Shown here: piece by piece, positions 47,731-55,725 of the stretch
How positions within the stretch are numbered: the stretch's first letter is position 1
How the letters are laid out: every line of letters starts with the position of its first letter
Assembly: GCA_963847985.1 (NCBI GenBank)
Contig: CAWKBS010000009.1
Location: 310,001 to 374,000, forward strand
Length of the DNA: 64,000 nt
Reading direction: 5' to 3'
Source: JAIBJN01 sp963847985
Lineage (GTDB): Bacteria; Actinomycetota; Thermoleophilia; Gaiellales; Gaiellaceae
Made by a program: the position numbers and the translations under genes
The notes under the pieces: generated by a model
Told to the model about the DNA's origin: nothing
Database searches by the model: none
The model's input: the letters and a program-made list of their open reading frames with translations, nothing else

Positions 47731-48315
47731 TCACAGGTCGACGAGCGATCGAAGCTGCTCGAGCCGAGCGGGCCCGATACCCGGTACCGCGTCCAGTTCG
47801 TCGACGGAACGAAACGCGCCGTTCGCGGTCCTGTAGTCGAGAATCTGCTGCGCGAGGACCGGTCCCACGCCCGGGAGCTCGTCGAGCTGCTCGAGGCTCG
47901 CGGAATTGAGATGCACCTTGGCTCCGGCGTCGGCACCCGCGGCCTCGTCCGAGGCCCCCGCTGGATCGCCGCCCCGGAGCGGCACGACCACCTGCTGGCC
48001 GTCCGCGACCGGCGCCGCCAGGTTGACGAGATCGAGCTCGGCCCGAGGCCCGGCGCCGCCGGCCTCGGCGATCGCGTCGTCCACGCGGCTGCCGTCGGGA
48101 AGCCGGTACAGACCCGGACGGCGCACCGCGCCGGCGACGTGCACGACGAGCTCCTGCGGCGGCTCCTCCTCGACGTCGAGCGCAACGGACGAAGCCATGT
48201 CGGCCGGCTGGGCTTTTCCGCCGCCGAGGGCGACGCGACCGGCGACAGTGAGCGCCACGAGGAGGACGGCGGCGTAGGCAAGCGCCTGCGCCCGCGAGAT
48301 CGACGGCATGCGCAC
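47731..48315 (-). CDS. comEA: DNA receptor ComEA
   Basis: 194 aa. One N-terminal membrane helix (ALAYAAVLLVALTVAG), an SLBB domain (VHVAGAVRRPGLYRLPDG), then a helix-hairpin-helix pair (LNSASLEQLDELPGVGPVLAQ). Binds double-stranded DNA outside the membrane and hands it to ComEC. The GTG at 48315 and an ATG at 48309 are both possible starts. Confidence 0.93.
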   Translation of the reverse strand: MRMPSISRAQALAYAAVLLVALTVAGRVALGGGKAQPADMASSVALDVEEEPPQELVVHVAGAVRRPGLYRLPDGSRVDDAIAEAGGAGPRAELDLVNLAAPVADGQQVVVPLRGGDPAGASDEAAGADAGAKVHLNSASLEQLDELPGVGPVLAQQILDYRTANGAFRSVDELDAVPGIGPARLEQLRSLVDL

Positions 48316-48318
48316 GGC

Positions 48319-48966
48319 TCAGCGCGGCGCGCGCTCCGTGTACGCCACCAGGAGCCTGGGATGCAGCGAGGCGTCCGGATACGTGGACGACGGGCCGTAG
48401 GGACCCGGCGCGTCGAGCGCCTCGTCCCCGTCCTGGAGCTTCAACAGGATCCCGTTGTTGGGGAGAAGCTGCCGGTGCCATTCGCGAACGAGCGAGGTCA
48501 CGTCCCAGACAAGCCACTGCGGCTCCGCCGGCTCGACGACCACGGCCGTGCCGACGACCCGCTCGTCGAGCTCCGGCTCGCGCTCGCGGAACCAGTTCGC
48601 CGACAGGATCCTGTGCGCGTCAACGACGGCGCCCGGCGGCACGCACGGAGTCGAGCCGCGCGCCGGCGCCACGCAGATCCCGTCGTAGTAGAGCCGAAGC
48701 TCGGCGGCCGTGACCGTCGCCCCGGCCGGGACGGCGTCGAGCGGGAAGCGCAGGGCCGCTCGCCAGGCCTTGTCGCCGGCCCCGCCGAGCGGAAGGCGCG
48801 TCCCGTCCTCGCGGAAGCAACGCGATTCCCAGTCGTACCCCCAGGTGCACAGGAACGGGAAGGCGACGTCGGCGCTCGGCCGGATCACAGCCGTCGCCGT
48901 CGCCGCGCCCGCGGGAGCTGCGAGGACGGCCGCAGCCAGCACCGCCGGGAGAAAGGCTCGTCGCAT
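48319..48966 (-). CDS. Secreted DNRLRE-domain-like protein
   Basis: 215 aa from the ATG at 48966 (the frame is open further upstream). Signal peptide FLPAVLAAAVLAAPAGAATA. A beta-sandwich follows, resembling DNRLRE/CBM96 modules: AALRFPLDAVPAGATVTAAE, LRLYYDG, and a WDVTSLVREWH strand near the end. Four cysteines in the first half. May bind glycans or act in surface adhesion; no enzyme residues. Same strand and directly before comEA. Confidence 0.68.
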   Translation of the reverse strand: MRRAFLPAVLAAAVLAAPAGAATATAVIRPSADVAFPFLCTWGYDWESRCFREDGTRLPLGGAGDKAWRAALRFPLDAVPAGATVTAAELRLYYDGICVAPARGSTPCVPPGAVVDAHRILSANWFREREPELDERVVGTAVVVEPAEPQWLVWDVTSLVREWHRQLLPNNGILLKLQDGDEALDAPGPYGPSSTYPDASLHPRLLVAYTERAPR

Positions 48967-49053
48967 GCCCCGATCCTGGCGGGAGAAAGCGCACGGGTGG
49001 CGCACGAAAAGCGCCGAGACCTGCGCCAAACCGTGACGAGGCAGCGCCGCTGA

Positions 49054-50187
49054 CTAGTCCACGATGCAGGGGCCGGACGGGACCCGGCGCAGCGAGCCGT
49101 CGGAGGCGTCCAGCACCAGGTCGACCGGGACGGCATAGCCGCCGGCACGGTCGCGGGTGCCGCCGAAGATCATCGCCACCACCCGTCCGCGGCGGTCGAC
49201 GACGGGGCCGCCGCTCTCGCCGGGCCGCACCGGGCCGCGGAGGGGAACCACCACCCTGGGGCGCGTCCCCCGGCCGTAGGCGTTCGGCGAGAGCACCGTC
49301 CGCGACGCCCCCGCGGTCGCCGCAGACGCCGTCAAGGGGCCGTTCCGCGGATAGCCGAGCAGCGCCACGGGCCGCGAGCGGTCGGCGCGGGTGTTCGTCG
49401 CCAGCGGCCCCACATCCAGGCCGCGGACCCGCATGAGCGCAATGTCGTTCGTCGCGTCGACGTAGACCGGCCGCGCCCGCAGCACCTGCCCGTTGAGGGC
49501 GAGGACCCGCGTCGCCTCGTGGCCGGCGATCACATGGGCGTTCGTGGCCACCAGGCCGGGCCTCACGACCCAACCGGAGCCCTGCGTCCCGACGCCGCAG
49601 GCCGTTCCCTGGAGCTTGACGACGGACCCCGAGGCGGCGCGGGCGCCCGGGCTCTGGAGGACGCTCGGGTCCGGAGGCGGCAGCGTCTCCTGGAGCCCGG
49701 GCAGCAGCGGCAGCGGGTCGAACCGGTTGAGCGCCTGCAGCACCCGGTCCGGGGGCATCGCGCTGAGCAGGCGCGGCAGGATCGCCGACGAGCGCACCTC
49801 CGCGCGCAGCCCGAGGGCGGGCTGGTGGAGCGCGACGACCGCGAGGAGCCAGCCGATCGCAAGCGCAATCAGGCCGCCGAGCGCGATGCCGCCGACCCGG
49901 TCGACGGCGGCCAGGGGCGGGTGAGCAGCGAGGAAGAGCCTCACCGGCCGGCCGAGCACACCCGCGGCCGTCCCGAGCACGAAGGCGCCGACGAGCGCCC
50001 CGAGTAGGCCGGCCAGCGGCAGCCACGCGGAGTTCTCCGGGAAGAAGTGCGGGGCCAGGAGCGATCCCAGCACGGCGCCGAGCGCCAGCCCGCCGAGCGA
50101 GAGCGCCTGTGCCGCGAGCCCGCGATGCGCCCCCAGGATGGAGAAGGCCGCGACCCCGAGCAGCAGGAGAACGTCGATGCCGTTCAC
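49054..50187 (-). CDS. MarP-like membrane serine protease (CvpA plus trypsin domain)
   Basis: 377 aa from a GTG at 50187. Four membrane helices of a CvpA-like domain (residues about 5-125), then a trypsin-fold domain with the triad H (LVATNAHVIAG), D (DATNDIALMR) and S (PGESGGPVV). Mycobacterial MarP of this architecture protects against acid and oxidative stress by processing a cell-wall hydrolase. Two cysteines flank the active site. TACGCT lies 6 bases before the start; the gene follows leuS. Confidence 0.88.
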   Translation of the reverse strand: MNGIDVLLLLGVAAFSILGAHRGLAAQALSLGGLALGAVLGSLLAPHFFPENSAWLPLAGLLGALVGAFVLGTAAGVLGRPVRLFLAAHPPLAAVDRVGGIALGGLIALAIGWLLAVVALHQPALGLRAEVRSSAILPRLLSAMPPDRVLQALNRFDPLPLLPGLQETLPPPDPSVLQSPGARAASGSVVKLQGTACGVGTQGSGWVVRPGLVATNAHVIAGHEATRVLALNGQVLRARPVYVDATNDIALMRVRGLDVGPLATNTRADRSRPVALLGYPRNGPLTASAATAGASRTVLSPNAYGRGTRPRVVVPLRGPVRPGESGGPVVDRRGRVVAMIFGGTRDRAGGYAVPVDLVLDASDGSLRRVPSGPCIVD

Positions 50188-50193
50188 CGTGAC

Positions 50194-50199
50194 AGCGTA
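50194..50199 (-). promoter_or_regulatory. -10 box of the MarP-like gene (leaderless)
   Basis: TACGCT on the minus strand, 6 bases before the GTG at 50187, within the gap after leuS. Confidence 0.4.
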
Positions 50200-50213
50200 C
50201 GGATGGAGTCCGT

Positions 50214-52658
50214 CTACACGACGAGGTTCACGAGCTTGCCCGGGACGACGATCTCCTTGCGGATCTCCTTGCCGTCCACGTGGGCGCGCACGCGCGGGAG
50301 CTCCTTCGCGCGCGAGACGAGCGCGGCCTCGGACAGGCCGACCGGCACCTCGACCTTGTCTCGCACGCGCCCGTTCACCTGCACGACGAGCTCGAACGTG
50401 TCCCGCTCGAGCAGCGCCGGATCGGCTTGCGGCCAGGGCTCGTCCCACAGGCGCGCACGGCCGAGCCGCTCCCACAGCTCCTCGGCAAGATGGGGCGCGT
50501 ACGGCTGGATGAGGCTGACCGCCGCCTCGGTCGCGAAGCGCACCTCGCCGGCCCGGGCCGGGTCGTCCTTGACGTGGTAGATCTCGTTGACCAGCTCGAT
50601 CACGGCCGCGATCGGCGTGTTGAACTGGAACCGCCGGGTGATGTCGTCCCCGACCTTGGCGATCGCCTCGTGCGCGCGCCTGACGAGCGGCCCGTCGGGC
50701 ACGTCCATGGGGCCGCGCTCGGCGACCTCGAGGCCGACGCGCCAGAGCCGGCCGAGGAAGCGGGTCATGCCCTCGATGCCCGAGTCCTGCCACTCGATGT
50801 CGTCCTCGGCCGGGCCCATGTAGAGGATGTAGAGCCGGACCGAGTCGGCGCCGTGGCTCGCGATCAGGTCGTCGGGGCTGAGGACGTTGCCCTTCGACTT
50901 GGACATCTTCGCGCCGAGGTAGTGGATCATCCCCTGCGTGAAGAGGCGCAGGAACGGCTCGCGGAAGCCGAGCAGCCCCAGGTCGTTCAGCACCTTCACG
51001 AAGAAGCGCGCGTAGAGCAGGTGCAGGATCGCGTGCTCGACGCCGCCGATGTACTGGTTGACCGGGAGCCAGTAGTCGGCGATCTCCCGGTTCCAGGCCT
51101 CGCGGTCGTTGCGCGCGTCGCAGTAGCGGATGAAGTACCAGGACGAGTCGACGAACGTGTCCATCGTGTCCGTCTCGCGGCGCGCCTCGCCGCCGCAGCG
51201 CGGGCACGTCGTGTGGACCCAGTCCTCCGCGGCGGCGAGCGGCGAGCGGCCCTTCGGCAGGTACTCCTCCACCTCGGGGAGTAGGACGGGCAGGTCCTCG
51301 TCGGGCACGGGCACCATCCCGCAGGCGTCGCAGTAGAGGATGGGGATCGGGCAGCCCCAGTAGCGCTGGCGCGAGAGGAGCCAGTCGCGCAGGCGGTAGC
51401 TGACGGCGGCCTTCCCGAGGCTGCGCGAGTCGAGCCACTCGACGATTGCCCGCTTGCCGTCCTCGGCCGGTAGGCCCGTGAACTGCGCCGAGTCGACCAG
51501 GCGCTCGTCGTCGGCGTGCGGGACGTAGCTGCCCTCCTCCCACTCCGCCGCCTCGGGCGCCACGACCACCTTCACCGGAAGCTCGTAGGCCCGCGCGAAC
51601 TCGAAGTCACGCTCGTCGTGGGCGGGCACGGCCATGATCGCGCCGGTCCCGTACTCCATGAGGACGTAGTCGGCGACCCAAATCGGGATGCGCTGCTCGT
51701 TGACCGGGTTCGTGACGAAGGCGCCGGTGGGGACGCCGGTCTTCTCCTTCTCCGGGTCGGCGCGCTCGATCGATGAGCGCGCCGCCGCCCGCCGGACGTA
51801 CTCGAGGACGTCGGCCTCGTGCGGCGTGCCTTCGACGAGCTTGGGCACGAGCGGGTGCTCGGGCGAAAGCACGAAGAACGTGGCCCCGAAGAGCGTGTCC
51901 GGGCGGGTCGTGAACACCGGGATCTCCTCGTCCAGTTCCTCGATCCGGAAGACGACCTCCGCCCCCTCGGAGCGGCCGATCCAGTTGCGCTGCATCGTCA
52001 GGACGTGCTCGGGCCAGGACTCGAGCAGGCTCATCTCGTCGAGGAGCCGGTCGGCGTAGGCCGTGATGCGGAAGAACCACTGCTCGAGGTCCCTACGCTC
52101 GACCTCGGCACCGCAGCGTTCACAGTGGCCGTCGATCACCTGCTCGTTGGCGAGGACGGTCTGGTCGTTGGGGCACCAGTTGACCGGCGCCTCCTTGCGG
52201 TAGGCCAGGCCCTGCTCGAAGAACCGGAGGAAGAGCCACTGCGTCCAGCGGTAGTAGGACGGCTCGTGCGTCGAGACCTCGCGGTCCCAGTCGATCGCCC
52301 AGCCCATGCGGTGCATCTGCTCGCGGATGGCGACGATGTTCCGCTCGGTGACCAGCCGTGGGTGGCCGCCCTCGCGGATGGCGGCGTTCTCGGCGGGAAG
52401 GCCGAACGCGTCGTAGCCCATCGGCCGCAGCACGCGGAAGCCCATCCGGCGCCGGACGTGGGTGAGCACGTCGCCGAGCGTGTAGTTCTTCACGTGCCCC
52501 ATGTGGAGCTCGCCGGACGGGTACGGGAGCATCTCGAGCACGTAGGTGTGCTCCTCGTCCATCTCGCCGGGCGCAGGGTTGGGGACGGAGAACGCGCGCT
52601 CGCGCTCCCACACGTCCTGCCACTTCAGCTCGATCGTCTCGGGGTCGTAGCGCTCCAT
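50214..52658 (-). CDS. leuS: Leucyl-tRNA synthetase
   Basis: 814 aa, class I. HIGH-type motif LHMGHVKNYTLGD, KMSKS motif as AKMSKSKGNVLSP, CP1 editing domain with TTRPDTLFGATF, and the C-terminal anticodon and tRNA-binding domains. Charges tRNA-Leu. TAAGTT lies 9 bases before the ATG. Confidence 0.97.
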   Translation of the reverse strand: MERYDPETIELKWQDVWERERAFSVPNPAPGEMDEEHTYVLEMLPYPSGELHMGHVKNYTLGDVLTHVRRRMGFRVLRPMGYDAFGLPAENAAIREGGHPRLVTERNIVAIREQMHRMGWAIDWDREVSTHEPSYYRWTQWLFLRFFEQGLAYRKEAPVNWCPNDQTVLANEQVIDGHCERCGAEVERRDLEQWFFRITAYADRLLDEMSLLESWPEHVLTMQRNWIGRSEGAEVVFRIEELDEEIPVFTTRPDTLFGATFFVLSPEHPLVPKLVEGTPHEADVLEYVRRAAARSSIERADPEKEKTGVPTGAFVTNPVNEQRIPIWVADYVLMEYGTGAIMAVPAHDERDFEFARAYELPVKVVVAPEAAEWEEGSYVPHADDERLVDSAQFTGLPAEDGKRAIVEWLDSRSLGKAAVSYRLRDWLLSRQRYWGCPIPILYCDACGMVPVPDEDLPVLLPEVEEYLPKGRSPLAAAEDWVHTTCPRCGGEARRETDTMDTFVDSSWYFIRYCDARNDREAWNREIADYWLPVNQYIGGVEHAILHLLYARFFVKVLNDLGLLGFREPFLRLFTQGMIHYLGAKMSKSKGNVLSPDDLIASHGADSVRLYILYMGPAEDDIEWQDSGIEGMTRFLGRLWRVGLEVAERGPMDVPDGPLVRRAHEAIAKVGDDITRRFQFNTPIAAVIELVNEIYHVKDDPARAGEVRFATEAAVSLIQPYAPHLAEELWERLGRARLWDEPWPQADPALLERDTFELVVQVNGRVRDKVEVPVGLSEAALVSRAKELPRVRAHVDGKEIRKEIVVPGKLVNLVV

Positions 52659-52667
52659 CCGACCTGA

Positions 52668-52673
52668 AACTTA
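52668..52673 (-). promoter_or_regulatory. Possible -10 box of leuS
   Basis: TAAGTT on the minus strand, 9 bases before the ATG. An AGGT just before the start could serve as a weak ribosome-binding site if the transcript starts earlier. Confidence 0.35.
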
Positions 52674-52704
52674 GCGCCGGACGCAGCGATGGCAGAATCG
52701 CCGG

Positions 52705-53535
52705 GTGATCTCCACGTACTCGATCGCGGCGTGCGACCTCGAGGCGCGCGAGTGGGGCGTCGCCGTCCAGTCGAAGTTCCTCGCCGTGGGAGCGGCGGTG
52801 CCGGCGGCCGAGCCGGAGGTCGGGGCGATCGCCACGCAGGCCTGGGCCAACCTCGCCTTTCGGCCGCACGGGCTCGCTCTCCTGAGAGACGGCTACTCGG
52901 CGGAAGAGGTGGTGCAGGCGCTCGTCGGCGGCGACGAGGGGCGCGAGCACCGGCAGGTGGGGGTCGTGGACGCGCACGGGCGGGCGGCCACGTATACCGG
53001 CTCGGAGTGCCTGGAGTGGGCCGGCGGGACGACCGGGCCCGGGTTCGCGGCGCAGGGAAACATCCTCGTCTCGGCCGAGACGGTGGACGCGCTCGCCTCG
53101 ACCTTCCTCGGCTCCGCCGGGCGGCCGCTCGCGGAGCGCCTGCTCGCCTGCCTCGCCGCCGCGGAGGCGGCCGGCGGCGACCGCCGCGGCCGCCAGTCGG
53201 CCGCGCTCCTCGTCGTGCGGAAGGACGGCGGCTACGGCGGGACGAGCGACGTGGCCACCGACCTACGGGTCGACGACCATCCGGAGCCGATCGCCGAGCT
53301 GGAGCGCATCTACCGCCTGCACGACCTCCTCTTCGGGCAGACGCCCGACGAGGAGTGGCTAGACGTGGACGCAGCGCTCGCCGCCGAGCTGGCCGAGCGC
53401 CTCACCGCGCTCGGATACCCCGGAGAGCTGCCGGACGCCCTCGCCGCCTGGGCCGGCACGGAGAACCTCGAGGAGCGGGTTCGCGGCGCCGACCGCATCG
53501 ACCCCGTCGTCCTCGAGCAGCTGCGCGGCCGGTAG
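52705..53535 (+). CDS. DUF1028 (Ntn-hydrolase-like) protein
   Basis: 276 aa. The DUF1028 core begins STYSIAACDLEAREWGVAVQSKFLAVGA and includes GAIATQAWAN and AAQGNILVSAETV. The fold belongs to the N-terminal nucleophile hydrolases, with unknown substrates. The C-terminal 70 residues (DLLFGQTPDEEWLDVD) resemble the peptidoglycan-binding-like tail found in many members. GTG start with CAGAAT 6 bases upstream. Divergent from leuS. Confidence 0.85.
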   Translation: MISTYSIAACDLEAREWGVAVQSKFLAVGAAVPAAEPEVGAIATQAWANLAFRPHGLALLRDGYSAEEVVQALVGGDEGREHRQVGVVDAHGRAATYTGSECLEWAGGTTGPGFAAQGNILVSAETVDALASTFLGSAGRPLAERLLACLAAAEAAGGDRRGRQSAALLVVRKDGGYGGTSDVATDLRVDDHPEPIAELERIYRLHDLLFGQTPDEEWLDVDAALAAELAERLTALGYPGELPDALAAWAGTENLEERVRGADRIDPVVLEQLRGR

Positions 53536-53556
53536 CGGCGCTGCGATCATCACGGA

Positions 53557-54726
53557 ATGGAAACCAAGCCGGAGCGGGATCTCGAGCCCGAGGTCGAGGG
53601 CGAGGAGGCCGAGCACCCGGTCACGCCGCTCGAGCTCTTCTTCGACCTCGTCTTCGTCTTCGCCATCACGCAGGTGACCGGCTTCATCTCGGACGACCCC
53701 ACCTGGGGCGGCATCGGCCGCGGGCTGCTCATCCTCTCGGCGCTCTGGTTCGCCTGGGGCGCGTACGCCTGGCTCACGAACGAGATCGACCCGAACGAGG
53801 GCTCGGCCAGGCTCGCCGTTTTCGGCGCTATGGCGGCGATGTTCGTGGCCGCGCTGGCCGTGCCCAACGCCTTCGGGGAGGACGCCGTGCTGTTCGGGCT
53901 CGCGTATTTCGCCGTCCGCCTCATGCACATCGTCCTCTTCGCCGAGGCGACGCCGCACGTCGACGTCCGGCAGGCGGCGTTCCGGCTCGCACGCACGGCG
54001 ATCCCGGGGCCCGCGCTCCTCATCGTCGCCGGCTTCCTCGACGGAGGAGCGCAGATCGCCTGCTGGCTCCTCGCACTGGGGATCGACTACGCGGGGCCGT
54101 ACGTCTTCGGCGTCCGCGGCTTCGTCGTCTCCGCCGAGCACTTCGCGGAGCGGTACGGCCTGATCGTGATCATCGCGCTGGGCGAGTCGATCGTGGCGAT
54201 CGGCATCGGCGCCGCCGGGATCGAGCTGACGGCGACCGTCGTGATCGCCGCCGTGCTCGGCGTTGCGCTCGCCTGTGCGCTCTGGTGGGCGTACTTCGAC
54301 ATCGTCGCTCTGGTCGCTCGGAAGAAGCTGATCGAGGCGCGCGGGCACGACCGAGCGCGCCTGGCCCGCGACGCGTACAGCTACCTCCACCTGCCGATGT
54401 TCGCGGGCATCGTCCTCATCGCCCTCGGCGCCAAGAAGGTTCTCGCCAACGTCGACGAGCCGCTCGAGGCGGTGCCGGCCTTCGCGCTCTGCGGGGGCGT
54501 GGCCCTCTACCTTTTCAGCCACGATCTGATCCGCTACCGGAACGTGCGGACCCTCAACCCGCGTCGCTGCCTGGCTGCGGCCGTCTGCGCCGCGCTGATC
54601 CCGGTTGCGACGCGCGTGGACGGGGTCGTCGCACTCACGCTTGTCGCAGCCGTCTGCGTCGCGCTGATCGCCCACGAGACGCTGCGCTTCAGGGATCACC
54701 GTGCGCGTCTGCGCACGGCCGCTTGA
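53557..54726 (+). CDS. Low-temperature-requirement A family membrane protein
   Basis: 389 aa, LtrA family. Begins with an acidic cytosolic stretch, then VTPLELFFDLVFVFAITQV (diagnostic) and about 10-11 helices; ALGESIVAIGIGAAG is another family block. The function of the family is not established. It starts 21 bases after the DUF1028 gene. Confidence 0.9.
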   Translation: METKPERDLEPEVEGEEAEHPVTPLELFFDLVFVFAITQVTGFISDDPTWGGIGRGLLILSALWFAWGAYAWLTNEIDPNEGSARLAVFGAMAAMFVAALAVPNAFGEDAVLFGLAYFAVRLMHIVLFAEATPHVDVRQAAFRLARTAIPGPALLIVAGFLDGGAQIACWLLALGIDYAGPYVFGVRGFVVSAEHFAERYGLIVIIALGESIVAIGIGAAGIELTATVVIAAVLGVALACALWWAYFDIVALVARKKLIEARGHDRARLARDAYSYLHLPMFAGIVLIALGAKKVLANVDEPLEAVPAFALCGGVALYLFSHDLIRYRNVRTLNPRRCLAAAVCAALIPVATRVDGVVALTLVAAVCVALIAHETLRFRDHRARLRTAA

Positions 54727-54738
54727 GGCGCCGCCCTG

Positions 54739-54897
54739 CTAGGCCGCGGCGGCGCCCCGGACGGCCCTGAACCAGCGCCGCGTCCGGCGCGGACCCTCGA
54801 CGGCCCGGCGGCCTGTGGCCAGCGCGTGCTCGCGCTCGAGCTGGGCCTCGATCTGCCGGTGGCGGGTCTCGAACTGGGTGAGGGAGATCTGGGTCAT
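54739..54897 (-). CDS. 52-aa basic small protein
   Basis: Sequence starts MTQISLTQFETRHRQIEAQL: an amphipathic, charged helix followed by an Arg-rich stretch and an Ala end. AGGAG lies 8 bases before the ATG, a strong signal. No family recognised. It lies between the convergent LtrA gene and an otherwise empty region; the stop is 12 bases from the LtrA stop. Confidence 0.55.
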   Translation of the reverse strand: MTQISLTQFETRHRQIEAQLEREHALATGRRAVEGPRRTRRWFRAVRGAAAA

Positions 54898-55243
54898 GAA
54901 GAAGGCTCCTGTCTGTTTCCTGCAGGCATCTTCGCGCCGGCAGAGACTGGGCGCAGTGGGGCGGCCAGGCGTCTCGCAGGACGGTTATCCGCACCGGAAG
55001 AACGGGAGGCAGCGGCGAAGCCGCAACCTCCCTCCCCGTCTCGGCCTGTGCGACTCCGCCGCCGCCGAGAAAAATGCGAGAGCCCGCTGCGGCCAGCGGG
55101 CTCTCGCCTTCGTGTAGACCGGAGCACCGCCTGCGGCAGCGGACTCCTTGTGGCCGTGAAGCTACGGCTTGTATCGGACGGAGCGAGCGCATCCTGGAGT
55201 CCCCGAGAGAGGGACTGGCCGGAGAGGCGCGAAACAGCTGTCC
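54898..55243. other. 346-base region without a convincing gene
   Basis: Contains the ribosome-binding site and upstream region of the 52-aa gene, a short GCGGCGAAGCCGC hairpin near 55015, the strong terminator at 55070-55107 and the upstream region of the channel gene. Open frames here are Arg/Ser-rich shadows. A minus-strand small RNA ending at the terminator is possible. Confidence 0.5.
55070..55107 (-). terminator. Intrinsic terminator, minus strand, with no gene upstream
   Basis: Perfect 14-bp stem (GCGAGAGCCCGCTG and its complement) with a 4-base loop, followed on the minus strand by ATTTTTC. No protein gene on that strand ends here; a TAGCTT box about 85 bases upstream on the same strand could start a small RNA. 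Confidence 0.65.
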
Positions 55244-55690
55244 ATGCACCTTCACGTCAACCGGCGCTTCGAAATTTGGTACGAGCGATTGACCCTCCCC
55301 CGGGCGGTGGCCAGCGTGATCTCCCTCGCCTTCATCCTCGTCCTGGTGGCAGGAGCCCTGGAGCGGCTTGTCGAGCCCGAGATGTTCCCGAGCCTCGGGG
55401 CCGCGTACTGGTGGGCGGTCGTGACGGTCACGACGGTCGGCTACGGCGACCTCGCCCCGGAGACGACCCAGGGCAGACTCGTGGCCTCGGCGCTGATGCT
55501 CACCGGGCTCGGGCTGATCCCGACGCTGACGAGCGTCACGGTTGCGGTCCTGCTCGGCAAGCGGACCCGCGCCCAGCAGGAGCAGCTCGACCGCCAGGGA
55601 AAGGAGCACGCAGCCGCGCTCGGGCGGATCGAGGCCCAGCTCACCCGGATCAGCGGACCGCAGCCCGGCGGCGCTCCGGAGGCGGGCTAG
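55244..55690 (+). CDS. Two-TM ion channel (potassium-type pore)
   Basis: 148 aa from the ATG at 55244; a TTG at 55169 is a less likely start. First helix SVISLAFILVLVAGALERL, pore helix and selectivity filter TVTTVGYGDLAP, second helix ASALMLTGLGLIPTLTSVTVAVLLG, then a charged coiled tail. It has no voltage sensor or RCK domain. The TVGYGD filter predicts K+ selectivity. Confidence 0.85.
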   Translation: MHLHVNRRFEIWYERLTLPRAVASVISLAFILVLVAGALERLVEPEMFPSLGAAYWWAVVTVTTVGYGDLAPETTQGRLVASALMLTGLGLIPTLTSVTVAVLLGKRTRAQQEQLDRQGKEHAAALGRIEAQLTRISGPQPGGAPEAG

Positions 55691-55725
55691 AGTTACGCAC
55701 GGGCGCAACGCGCTCGGGAGGAGCC

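Noticed and set aside
45919..49053. 1044-codon open frame on the plus strand
   Set aside because: Antisense to comEC, comEA and the DNRLRE gene; composition (Arg/Glu/Asp/His-rich) is a typical high-GC shadow with no domain.
54894..55127. 77-codon minus-strand open frame through the terminator
   Set aside because: Arg/Ser-rich low-complexity translation crossing a strong terminator; no ribosome-binding site.
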